Shown one piece after another: positions 14,311-20,554 of a DNA stretch of 20,554 nucleotides. The notes beneath the pieces were generated by a model. That model ran no database searches. It worked only from the letters and a program-made list of their open reading frames with translations, and had not been told where the DNA came from. A program made the translations under genes and the position numbers. The stretch is taken from contig JAEZBZ010000334.1 in NCBI GenBank assembly GCA_023412745.1, positions 1-20,554 on the forward strand, given 5' to 3'. Origin of the DNA: Pseudomonadota bacterium. GTDB lineage: Bacteria; Pseudomonadota; Alphaproteobacteria; Rhizobiales; Hyphomicrobiaceae. Within the stretch, counting starts at the first letter, position 1, and every line of letters begins with the position of its first letter.

Positions 14311-14949
14311 TTAGCTCGAAAAACGCTTTTGCAATTCAGCAACTTGCGCATCGGTAAGCATGCGGATCGGCTGCCCCTGCAACATCAGGTACAGCCGCGC
14401 GGTTTCTTCCAATTCCTCGATAGCGTCCATGGCCGCCGACAAGCCATTACCGGCAACCACCGGGCCATGATTTGCCAGTAGCATGGCGTGGTGCCGGCTC
14501 GCCAGCTTCCCAACCGCGTCTGCCAGAGCCGCATCGCCAGGCGGATAGTAGGGCACCAGTGGCAGTGCGCCTACGCGCATAACGTAGTAGGCGGTAATCG
14601 GCGGCAGGCAATTGCACGGGTCGATGCCATCGAGGCAGCTCACCGCCACCGAGTGGGTCGAATGCAGATGCACAACCGCGCCGGACTTCGGCCGTTGGGC
14701 GTACATCGTGGTGTGCAGGAAAGCTTCCTTGGTCGGTGCATCGCCGGAGATCAGCTTGCCGGACGCATCCAGCCGCGACAAGCGGGCCGGATCAAGCGTG
14801 CCAAGCGACGATCCGGTGGGCGTCATCAGCCACCCGCCATCCTCGAGCCGCACAGAGATGTTGCCTGTTGAGCCATGCGTGAGACCGCGATTGAACAGCG
14901 ACGCGCCACACGTGCAGACCATCTCCCGCAGTTTGGCTTCGCTGCTCAT
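14311..14949 (-). CDS. otnC: 3-oxo-tetronate 4-phosphate decarboxylase (class II aldolase/adducin fold)
   Basis: A 212-residue class II aldolase/adducin-family protein. The metal site is visible: HLH (H94, H96) in VVHLHSTHS and H161 in LLANHGPV. The catalytic acidic residue E75 sits in PTKEAFLHTTMY, and THGSTGNISVRL (24-35) binds phosphate. OtnC decarboxylates 3-dehydro-tetronate 4-phosphate to dihydroxyacetone phosphate. The assignment over fuculose- or ribulose-phosphate aldolases rests on sequence flavour plus the direct neighbour otnK, whose TGA overlaps this ATG (ATGA, 4 bases). I chose ATG 14949 for that coupling; the longer frame upstream lies inside otnK and has no family sequence. 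Confidence 0.88.
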   Translation of the reverse strand: MSSEAKLREMVCTCGASLFNRGLTHGSTGNISVRLEDGGWLMTPTGSSLGTLDPARLSRLDASGKLISGDAPTKEAFLHTTMYAQRPKSGAVVHLHSTHSVAVSCLDGIDPCNCLPPITAYYVMRVGALPLVPYYPPGDAALADAVGKLASRHHAMLLANHGPVVAGNGLSAAMDAIEELEETARLYLMLQGQPIRMLTDAQVAELQKRFSS

Positions 14950-16211
14950 CCGATCAGGTCCCAGGCCTTCAGGAAGAAATCCGGAGCGCCGAAGTTGCCG
15001 GATTTCAGTGCCAGCACCAAATCGCGCCCGTCCATGCTGCGCGTCCACGGAACACCGGGGTCAATCTCCGGCCCAATCTCGATGGCACTGACACCCAGCG
15101 CCCCGACGACAGCACCGGACGTCTCGCCGCCGGCAACGATGACGCGTGTGAAGCCCTTGGCGACCAACGCCTTTGCGGTCGCCGCCAGTTCGCGCTCGAC
15201 CAGCGCGCCAGCCGCCTCACGGCCGAGTTCGGCCTGCACACCGCGCACTGTGTCCGGATTGTCGCTGGAATAGATCAGAATTGGCCGGTCCGCCGGCTGC
15301 TTCAGCGCCCAGTCCACCAGATCGGACGCACCAAGCTTGCCCTGCGCGATCGCCATCGGATCGACCTTCATCGACGGCAACCCGGCAGCCTGCGCCGCCT
15401 TGACTTGGCCGCGCGTCGCTTCCGAACAGCTTCCGGCGATAATCAGTGCACGGCCCTTGGCGGCAGACATGCGTGCTACACCTTCCGCCTTCTTCAGCAG
15501 CCCCTTGCGCACGAAGTTCTCAGGCAGGCCCATCGCCACACCGGAACCGCCGGTTATCAGCTTATGATCCGCCGCCGCCGCGCCCATGGTGACCAGATGC
15601 CGATCGCTGATCGCATCGACGACCGCAAAGCGTGTGCCGCTCTGCGCCGCAGCATCCAGCGCGGCCTTGGTAGCATCCACGCCCTGCTCGACCACGCCAT
15701 ACGGCACCAGCCCGACCTGCAGTTTGGTCTGTCGCTGCATGACGCGCACGAGATTGGAATCGCGCATCGGCGTCAGCGGGTGATCCTTCATCGGGCTTTC
15801 GTGCAGAGGCACCTCGCCGACGAACAGATTGCCGAAGTAGACAGTGCGCTTGTTGGCGGGGAAGGCCGGATTGACCAGCGCGATCTCGCCGTTGACCTTC
15901 TCCAGCAGCGCTTCCGCGACCGGCCCGATGTTGCCCTTGTCGGTAGAATCGAAGGTCGAACAATACTTGAAGAACAATTGCCTGGCGCCCCGCGCCAGCA
16001 AGGCGTCCGCGCTCGCCAGCGACCACGCGACGGCTTCATCCACCGGATTGGTGCGCGACTTAAGGGCCACCACGACCGCATCGATGCCATCGAGCGGCGT
16101 ATTTGCGTCCGGCACACCCATGACCTGCACCGTGCGCATGCCATTGCGGGTCAACATCAGGGCGAGATCGGTAGCGCCGGTCAGATCATCGGCGATGCAG
16201 CCCAAGAGCAC
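14946..16211 (-). CDS. otnK: 3-oxo-tetronate 4-kinase (four-carbon acid sugar kinase, DUF1537)
   Basis: A 421-residue protein with both DUF1537 domains. The N-terminal substrate domain starts GCIADDLTGATDLA (D8, D9) and has KYCSTFDSTDKGNIGP (83-97), typical of OtnK. The C-terminal nucleotide-binding domain has IIAGSCSEATRGQV (257-270) and the phosphate loop AGGETSGAVV (360-369). OtnK phosphorylates 3-oxo-tetronates (from threonate or erythronate) at O4 with ATP. The start is GTG 16211, preceded by AGGAGG eight bases upstream. It is the first gene of otnK-otnC-SDR. No isomerase (OtnI), regulator or transporter is in the unit. A dyad 24 bases upstream suggests repression in the absence of an inducing acid sugar. 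Confidence 0.93.
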   Translation of the reverse strand: MLLGCIADDLTGATDLALMLTRNGMRTVQVMGVPDANTPLDGIDAVVVALKSRTNPVDEAVAWSLASADALLARGARQLFFKYCSTFDSTDKGNIGPVAEALLEKVNGEIALVNPAFPANKRTVYFGNLFVGEVPLHESPMKDHPLTPMRDSNLVRVMQRQTKLQVGLVPYGVVEQGVDATKAALDAAAQSGTRFAVVDAISDRHLVTMGAAAADHKLITGGSGVAMGLPENFVRKGLLKKAEGVARMSAAKGRALIIAGSCSEATRGQVKAAQAAGLPSMKVDPMAIAQGKLGASDLVDWALKQPADRPILIYSSDNPDTVRGVQAELGREAAGALVERELAATAKALVAKGFTRVIVAGGETSGAVVGALGVSAIEIGPEIDPGVPWTRSMDGRDLVLALKSGNFGAPDFFLKAWDLIG

Positions 16212-16234
16212 GGGGTCAGCCTCCTGCGTTTTAT

Positions 16235-16248
16235 CGTTCGACCGAACG
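16235..16248 (-). promoter_or_regulatory. Operator-like dyad and possible promoter of otnK
   Basis: CGTTCG-AC-CGAACG is a perfect 6+6 dyad lying 24 bases upstream of the otnK GTG. On the minus strand, TTGATG (16258-16253) and GATAAA (16235-16230) are 17 bases apart and look like -35/-10 with the dyad in the spacer, but transcription from there would start within the Shine-Dalgarno, which argues against it. TATACG (16252-16247) is an alternative -10 that keeps the leader intact and puts the dyad over the start site. Either way the dyad is well placed for a repressor. Confidence 0.45.
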
Positions 16249-16315
16249 TATACATCAAGGCGCGACCGGGAACAGCACCATGGCGTCTCCGAATTTCGCG
16301 AAGCTGTCTTGTCAC

Positions 16316-16357
16316 AAAAAAGAGCGAGGTGAACCCTTCCGGGTTGCTGCCTCGCTC
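16316..16357 (-). terminator. Intrinsic terminator of the small exported protein gene
   Basis: On the minus strand, GAGCGAGG pairs with CCTCGCTC, with an inner AACCC/GGGTT stem around GGAA, followed at once by six T residues (A-run at 16316-16321 on the plus strand). This is the clearest Rho-independent terminator in the window and ends transcription before the otnK promoter region. Confidence 0.85.
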
Positions 16358-16366
16358 CAGGGCTTG

Positions 16367-16397
16367 CAATCGCGCGTCGGGGGAGGGAGCGCGATTG
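16367..16397 (-). repeat. Second hairpin in the 3' untranslated region of the small protein gene
   Basis: Perfect 9-bp arms CAATCGCGC (16367-16375) and GCGCGATTG (16389-16397) around a purine-rich loop, between the stop codon at 16422 and the intrinsic terminator. It probably adds to 3' end stability. Confidence 0.5.
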
Positions 16398-16421
16398 GAT
16401 CAGCAGGTCTGACCGGGGGGA

Positions 16422-16715
16422 TCAGTAACAGGCCTGCTTCAGGGTCCAGTTGACGATACGGCACCTTTCCCGACCCTTACGATCGACGGTGCATTTGCGA
16501 TTAGGGATGCGCTGGTAGTCACAGTAAACGGAGCGCGGGCCTCCGCTCGGCACGAAGCCGGAATAGCCACGCTGCGGGCCGGGCGTTTGAAAACTCCATT
16601 CGACCACACTCGCCCCACCCCGGCGTGCTTCGGCACCATTCGACATCAGGGCCATGGAACCTGCGGCCACGGCTACGGCGGCCAGCATCGTTACAGCGCG
16701 CGTATTGGTCATCAT
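16422..16715 (-). CDS. Small exported four-cysteine protein of unknown function
   Basis: A 97-residue protein that I do not recognise as a named family. Residues 1-30 form a Sec signal peptide (MMTNTR, hydrophobic VTMLAAVAVAAGSMALM, then an AEA cleavage site). The mature part of about 67 residues is basic and has exactly four cysteines in the pattern YCDY-x6-KC, RC, AC, which could make two disulfides in the periplasm. It contains no metal or enzyme motif. The start is ATG 16715, or ATG 16712; both fit GGAGG five or eight bases upstream. It is a single-gene unit with its own hairpin terminator. A secreted or envelope role is inferred only from the signal peptide and cysteines. Confidence 0.75.
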   Translation of the reverse strand: MMTNTRAVTMLAAVAVAAGSMALMSNGAEARRGGASVVEWSFQTPGPQRGYSGFVPSGGPRSVYCDYQRIPNRKCTVDRKGRERCRIVNWTLKQACY

Positions 16716-16858
16716 GTCTTCCTCCGTCGGCTGGGAGTTGCCGCCCGCAGTCCGGACGTCCAACCTCATCATGAAACAAGCCTACACCGGCCGTGGCAGG
16801 CGCACTGTTCCAGGGGTTACACAGATAGAACGCGCGATGGCGGAGGATCTGTTCCCGA

Positions 16859-17515
16859 TTATCTGCGATTGTGCACGGTGACCTTGACGGTCCGCGCCGT
16901 GCCGGACGTGGCGCCGGAAGCATCCGTGACCACCACATCGAAGCTCGCCCAGTCGGCGGCAGAGCCGTCGTGCTTGAACGTGACCTTGTCCGCTTCCAGG
17001 TCCGCCTGCGTGAACGATGTCACCGGTTCGGCTGGCGCATGCGACAGCGACACGAAACCGTTGTTCGTGTTGCTGACGGTGTAGGTCAGGCTGCCCGCCT
17101 CATCGTCGGGATCGATCGCCGTCAGATCGACGACGGTCACGCCGACGGAGCGGCCCCTGTACACGGTCAGGTCGAGATCGCCCGCAATCGACGGCGGCAC
17201 GTTGCGAACGTCAGCGCTCAGATCGCCGCCAGCATCCATGGCCAGCTTGCCGTATTGCACGTTGCCGCTGACGACGCCGGAGCTGCGAATGTGAATGAGG
17301 TTGGCAATGGTGACATTGCCCTGCAGCGTACCATGCACGTCGGCATTACCGGCCTTCACCTTGCCGATCAGGCGCCCGCCTTCATGGATCATCACGGTGT
17401 CGGCGGTCAGTTCGCCCTCGACATAGCCGAAGATGTCGATGTGCCGGCAGTTCTTGATCTTGCCCTTGATGTAGGTGTCCTCACGGACAACGAGCACGCC
17501 AGCATTCGCAACCAC
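16859..17515 (-). CDS. Bactofilin (polymer-forming cytoskeletal protein) with C-terminal cadherin/CSPG-like domain
   Basis: A 218-residue protein. Residues 7-105 are a bactofilin β-helix, with the repeating short-strand pattern IKGKIKNCRHIDIFG, VEGELTADTVMIHEG, LIGKVKAGNADVHG, LQGNVTIANLIHI and VVSGNVQYGKLAMDAGG. Residues about 117-215 resemble a cadherin-like/CSPG repeat: LTAIDPDDEAGSLTYTV, GFVSL, SFTQADLEADKVTFKHDG, FDVVVTDASG. That module is usually found in surface proteins. The N-terminus has no signal peptide or membrane segment, so the protein looks cytosolic and self-polymerising, perhaps membrane-associated. The start is GTG 17515 with GGGAGGG seven bases upstream; the frame runs to 17566 without family sequence. 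No peptidoglycan hydrolase, a common bactofilin partner, is adjacent. The bactofilin call is firm; the second domain is probable. Confidence 0.82.
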   Translation of the reverse strand: MVANAGVLVVREDTYIKGKIKNCRHIDIFGYVEGELTADTVMIHEGGRLIGKVKAGNADVHGTLQGNVTIANLIHIRSSGVVSGNVQYGKLAMDAGGDLSADVRNVPPSIAGDLDLTVYRGRSVGVTVVDLTAIDPDDEAGSLTYTVSNTNNGFVSLSHAPAEPVTSFTQADLEADKVTFKHDGSAADWASFDVVVTDASGATSGTARTVKVTVHNRR

Positions 17516-17679
17516 GCAACGTCCCTCCCACAACCGCGTCCACGCGCGGCAACACCGAGGCCGCAACGACGGCCTGTCTGCAGTACCCTACTTTATCGCA
17601 GCGTCCGACGGCAACGTATTGCTTTGCCTTGATTTTGCCACATCCGGACAGCGCCGCGAGACGGCGGGCACGTCGTCTG

Positions 17680-18612
17680 TCAGCCGCGTTCGCGGGGATT
17701 GTACGCCTTGCGCTGGCGCCATTCCGACATGAAGTAGGCGAGGCTGTCATCTATCTCATCGGGCAACACGATGCGCACTGTGACGAGCTGGTCGCCGGTC
17801 GCCCCCGTGGTCGAATTCTTAACGCCCTTGCCGCGCAGACGGAATACGCGCCCGGAGCTAGTGCCCTTCGGGATCGTGAGCTGAACGCGACCGGTGATGG
17901 TCGGCACCTCGACCTTAGCGCCGAGGATGGCCTCGTCGATCGCGATAGGCAGCTCATTGGTAATGTCATCGCCGACGCGTTTGAAGTCCGCGTGCGGGCG
18001 CACCTTGATCTCGACCAGCGCGTCACCCGCTTCGCCGCCGCGGAAGCCCGGACCGCCCTTGCCGCGCAGGCGCAACACCTGACCGTCGGTCACGCCTTCC
18101 GGCACCGACAGGTCGAGCAGGCCGCCTTCCGGCATCGTCACCCGCTTGCGTGCGCCGGTCACTGCCTCCAGGAAGTCGATCTCCAGCGTGTAGCGCACAT
18201 CACTGCCGCGGATGCCGGCGGCTCCCGCTCCGGCGCCGCGCGTGCGCGAGCCGAAAATGTCCGAGAAGATGTCGGAGAAACCAGCCTCATCCATGCCGGC
18301 GCCGGGTCCTGCCGCGCCCGCCCGTCCGCGCCAGCCGAACGGTCCGCCGCCACCAGCGGCTCCCTGCGGCTGGTAGGCGCGCCGCGGCTCGCCCGACGCG
18401 TCAATCTCGCCGCGGTCGAATTGCTTGCGCTTTTCCGGGTCGCTCAACAACTCATAGGCTGCCGAGACCTTCTTGAAACGTTCGACAGCAACTTTGTCGC
18501 CGGGGTTCAGGTCGGGATGCAACTCCTTGGCAAGCTTACGGAACGACCGGCGAATGTCATCGTCGGAAGCCGTTTTGGATATGCCGAGTAGCGCGTAAGG
18601 ATCGTCTGCCAT
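17680..18612 (-). CDS. DnaJ-class co-chaperone (CbpA-like, no zinc finger)
   Basis: A 310-residue Hsp40. The J domain (1-70) has the HPD motif at 32-34 (KELHPDLNPGD) and KKVSAAYELLSDPEKRKQFDRG. A Gly/Phe/Ala-rich linker (about 72-140, with FSDIFSDIFGS) follows, then the two substrate-binding β-domains (VRYTLEIDFLEAVTGA; LPIAIDEAILGAKVEVPTI). There are no CxxCxGxG repeats, which separates it from DnaJ proper and makes it CbpA/DjlA-class type II, and its length fits CbpA. It stimulates DnaK ATPase and delivers clients. The ATG lacks a strong Shine-Dalgarno. It is downstream of ppk-ppx on the same strand, separated by 93 bp with a GC-rich hairpin, and 164 bp upstream of the bactofilin gene. Confidence 0.92.
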   Translation of the reverse strand: MADDPYALLGISKTASDDDIRRSFRKLAKELHPDLNPGDKVAVERFKKVSAAYELLSDPEKRKQFDRGEIDASGEPRRAYQPQGAAGGGGPFGWRGRAGAAGPGAGMDEAGFSDIFSDIFGSRTRGAGAGAAGIRGSDVRYTLEIDFLEAVTGARKRVTMPEGGLLDLSVPEGVTDGQVLRLRGKGGPGFRGGEAGDALVEIKVRPHADFKRVGDDITNELPIAIDEAILGAKVEVPTITGRVQLTIPKGTSSGRVFRLRGKGVKNSTTGATGDQLVTVRIVLPDEIDDSLAYFMSEWRQRKAYNPRERG

Positions 18613-18663
18613 GGTTCACAAGACTTAGGACGTCTCATGTCGTCAGGGAAGCGTAGCATTATT

Positions 18664-18682
18664 GAGGCGGCGACGCCGCCTC
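18664..18682 (-). terminator. GC-rich hairpin after ppx
   Basis: GAGGCGGCG-A-CGCCGCCTC is a perfect 9+9 dyad about 24 bases past the ppx stop codon. On the minus strand it is followed by AATAATG, not a T-run, so it may slow but not fully end transcription into the DnaJ-class gene. Confidence 0.4.
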
Positions 18683-18705
18683 CACTTGCTCCACAACCCG
18701 TCAAC

Positions 18706-20244
18706 TTATGTGGGAAACCGAATCTCGCACGGAAGCCCAAGGAGATTGGCTAACGCCTGGAACCGCCGACGCAAGCGCTCGCCATCGAGCTGCGCGTGCG
18801 CGGGCGGGATCGTCAGCACCAGTTTTCCACCATCATAGGCCAGCGGCGTCTCATCGATGATGCCTGCCATTCCGATGGATATCATGTGCGCCACCCGCAA
18901 CGCCGCGCCCAACACCCGGGCACGCCGCAGCGCCCGCTTGTCGACTAGGCGTTTGATGCGGGCATAGAAATCATCAGGTGCTGATTCGCCAGGCCCGACG
19001 TGGCGGAAGTAGACCGACAGCCCGAGGAACAACCGCCCGGGATGGTCGATGCCAGCGAGCGCCGCATGGGCGATGACGTTCAGACTTTGCTCGCCGCGAT
19101 AGTCGGGATGAGCGCGCCACCCGATGTCCGACATCAAACAGGCTGCATGCCGCAACCGGCGCTCTTGCGGCGTTTCGTCCGGCCCCTCGCCGGCAAAGAT
19201 GGCATCCGTCCACGAGCACAGTTCGCGGGCATGTTTGGCGCAGCGGGACCGCAACCGAGCATACTCCTCACAGAAACCGAGCAGCGGATCTTTGTTGCGT
19301 TCGTGATCGGACAATAGCGAGAACAGCAGACCCTCGCGAATACCGAACACCGAGAACACGACCTTGTCCGGCTGAAGCCGGCGCAGCAGGCGTTCCATCA
19401 CCAGCGCGCCGAGCGGCAGAACCTCGCGCCGTGCACGGGCGACGCCCTCAAGGCCCTTGACCTTCTTGCCCTTGCGGATGCCCTCGCAGAACATCAGTGC
19501 TTCGCGAGCCGGGATGGCGTACCCCTGCATCACGCGCAGCGGATAGCCGCATTCTTCCATGTGCAGCCTAGCAAGCGTGCGCCACGTGCCGCCCACCGCA
19601 TAGAAGTTGCGGTTCGGCACTTCGGGCAGCCAGTCGACCCGCTGCAAGGCTTCGTCGGCGGCTGCCATGGCGCGCTCGATCCGATTGGCGGTCTGATCCA
19701 GAAGCCTCAGCCCGCCGAGGGGCAGAGTTACTGCATGCTTCAGCCGCGTGCCCGAGATATCGATCAGTTCGAGACTGCCACCACCGAGGTCTCCGGCGAC
19801 GCCATCGACATCGCCGAAGCCCATCCGGATGCCATGCGCGGCCAGTTCGGCCTCACGCTCTCCAGACAAGATTTGAATACGACAACCGCAAGCGCGCTCA
19901 CCTTCGGTAATGAAGTCAGGACCGTCCGCGGCATCGCGCACCGCCGCGGTCGCGATCACACGTACGTTCTTGACCTGGAGCACACGGCAGATGGCGCGGA
20001 AGCGGCGCAGCGCGGCGAGCGCACGATCGACGCTTTCCTTGCCCAGATGGCCCGTCGTTCCCACCGAACGGCCAAGCCCGCACAACACCTTCTCGTTAAA
20101 CAGGGGCGTCGGCGCACGGACCGCACCCTCATAGACGACCAGGCGCACCGAGTTGGAACCAATATCGATGACGCCAATCGGTTCCAATGCGGCGTCCCGG
20201 GCGCCAAGAATGGCATTCCGGATTTGCTGAAACTCTACGGCCAC
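18706..20244 (-). CDS. ppx: Exopolyphosphatase (Ppx/GppA family)
   Basis: A 512-residue protein of the ASKHA fold. Residues 24-35 (GVIDIGSNSVRL) are the first phosphate loop, VRVIATAAVRDAADG (95-109) follows, SGEREAELA places the catalytic Glu near E131, and GDLGGGSLELIDI (151-163) is the second phosphate loop. A helical HD-like C-terminal half is present (CAKHARELCSWTDAIF, RLRHAACLMSDIGWRAHPDYR). It removes terminal phosphate from polyphosphate; members may also hydrolyse pppGpp. I chose GTG 20244: it shares a base with the ppk stop (TAGTG) and has GAGG five bases upstream. GTG 20262 is an alternative, adding six residues with a poorer ribosome-binding site. Coupled to ppk, so polyphosphate synthesis and breakdown are co-expressed. 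Confidence 0.92.
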   Translation of the reverse strand: MAVEFQQIRNAILGARDAALEPIGVIDIGSNSVRLVVYEGAVRAPTPLFNEKVLCGLGRSVGTTGHLGKESVDRALAALRRFRAICRVLQVKNVRVIATAAVRDAADGPDFITEGERACGCRIQILSGEREAELAAHGIRMGFGDVDGVAGDLGGGSLELIDISGTRLKHAVTLPLGGLRLLDQTANRIERAMAAADEALQRVDWLPEVPNRNFYAVGGTWRTLARLHMEECGYPLRVMQGYAIPAREALMFCEGIRKGKKVKGLEGVARARREVLPLGALVMERLLRRLQPDKVVFSVFGIREGLLFSLLSDHERNKDPLLGFCEEYARLRSRCAKHARELCSWTDAIFAGEGPDETPQERRLRHAACLMSDIGWRAHPDYRGEQSLNVIAHAALAGIDHPGRLFLGLSVYFRHVGPGESAPDDFYARIKRLVDKRALRRARVLGAALRVAHMISIGMAGIIDETPLAYDGGKLVLTIPPAHAQLDGERLRRRFQALANLLGLPCEIRFPT

Positions 20245-20554
20245 TAATCCCTCACGGCCCACTTGAAGCGCGGCGGCATGTGTTCCTTCAACGCCTGACC
20301 GCGCCCCGAAAGACTGGGATTGGTCATGAAATACTTGTGCGCGTTGAAAGGTTCCTCGCCTGGTTCAGGGTGAATGCGCACCGAGGAACCGTCGGCCATG
20401 ATTTCCCAGCTCTGTTGATTATCTTTCAAGTTTGCCAGCATAATTTGATCGAGAATTTGCTCATGCACTGTTGCGTTGCGGATCGGAACCATCGCCTCGA
20501 CGCGGCGATCCAGATTGCGCGGCATCATATCGGCGGAGCTGATATACACGGCCG
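20244..20554 (-). CDS. ppk: Polyphosphate kinase 1, C-terminal end (cut by window edge)
   Basis: The last 102 residues of PPK1, entering from the right edge. VYISSADMMPRNLDRRVEAMVPI matches the conserved C-terminal domain segment (usually SSADWMPRN; here Met replaces Trp), followed by DQIMLANLKDNQQSWEI and a C-terminal tail after the HPEPGEEPFNAHKYFM region. PPK1 makes inorganic polyphosphate reversibly from ATP, with catalytic histidines that lie outside the window. The stop TAG overlaps the ppx GTG start by one base. The family call is secure despite truncation. Confidence 0.93.
   Translation of the reverse strand, partial: AVYISSADMMPRNLDRRVEAMVPIRNATVHEQILDQIMLANLKDNQQSWEIMADGSSVRIHPEPGEEPFNAHKYFMTNPSLSGRGQALKEHMPPRFKWAVRD

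Noticed and set aside
14950..15048. N-terminal extension of OtnC by 33 residues inside otnK
   Set aside because: The extension is a frame-shifted reading of the otnK 3' end; the ATGA overlap at 14946-14949 is a typical coupled start.
15405..16412. A 335-codon plus-strand open frame across otnK
   Set aside because: Antisense shadow of otnK; no recognisable domain, and it would run through the otnK control region.
16716..16858. GGAAC followed by a CGGTG-like element upstream of the small exported protein, considered as an EcfG stress promoter
   Set aside because: The -10 part does not match the expected CGTT after 16-17 bases, so it is not a credible EcfG site.
17629..18591. A 320-codon plus-strand open frame opposite the DnaJ-class gene
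   Set aside because: Antisense shadow with biased composition; the J domain and HPD motif on the minus strand are decisive.
1..20554. Search for CRISPR arrays, tRNA/rRNA genes, insertion sequences, toxin-antitoxin or defence genes
   Set aside because: No regular spaced repeats, cloverleaf-like genes, transposase or nuclease motifs were seen by eye on either strand; a tRNA or covariance-model scan would be needed to exclude small RNAs.

Overview
The window is a GC-rich stretch of bacterial chromosome, most likely from an alphaproteobacterium of the order Hyphomicrobiales (Rhizobiales). Support for this: an HWE-family sensor kinase and a second HisKA_2-type kinase, a tightly overlapping ppk-ppx pair, a bactofilin, and strong third-position G/C codon use. 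Genus and species cannot be read from the sequence. I see no rRNA, tRNA, CRISPR array, insertion sequence, integrase or phage gene, and composition is even throughout. The window therefore looks like native chromosome rich in small catabolic operons, not an island.

Layout. (1) 1-2252: a quinone/flavonoid stress module, with wrbA (cut by the window edge) and a pirin-like quercetinase on the minus strand and a divergent LysR regulator. Their shared 127-bp intergenic region holds two ATTG...CAAT dyads. (2) 2487-3893: a cytosolic PAS-PAS-HWE histidine kinase without a response regulator, convergent with (3) a minus-strand pair, a glyoxalase-like VOC protein then an FAD monooxygenase-like protein. 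(4) 6164-6658: a 495-bp non-coding region unusually rich in inverted repeats, leading into methylglyoxal synthase. (5) A minus-strand acyl-CoA dehydrogenase of the kind with Asp as catalytic base, divergent from (6) a four-gene plus-strand operon, 8461-12108: Ldh-2 family dehydrogenase, RraA-like aldolase/decarboxylase, D-isomer-type 2-hydroxyacid dehydrogenase, HpaI-type class II aldolase. (7) A GAF-HisKA_2 kinase on the minus strand, convergent with that operon. (8) A minus-strand acid-sugar operon otnK-otnC-SDR, 16211 to 13523, with an operator-like dyad just upstream of otnK. (9) A small exported four-cysteine protein with a good intrinsic terminator. (10) A bactofilin carrying a C-terminal cadherin/CSPG-like domain. 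(11) A DnaJ/CbpA-type co-chaperone, then ppx and the 3' end of ppk.

How the genes may work together. The two central operons (6 and 8) look like complementary routes for hydroxy acids. otnK/otnC phosphorylate and decarboxylate 3-oxo-tetronates to dihydroxyacetone phosphate. The Ldh-2/RraA/D-2HDH/HpaI set pairs two hydroxyacid dehydrogenases of unrelated fold with two pyruvate-type aldolases. Methylglyoxal synthase also acts on dihydroxyacetone phosphate, so it is metabolically adjacent to the otn route, although it is not in the same operon. No transporter or dedicated regulator for either operon lies in the window.

The most unusual items are the bactofilin fused to a normally extracellular-type cadherin-like module, the alternating dehydrogenase/aldolase operon of unknown substrate, the otn operon lacking its isomerase, and the overlapping, mutually exclusive hairpins before the methylglyoxal synthase gene. 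I found no clear defence system or other wholly new multi-gene system.
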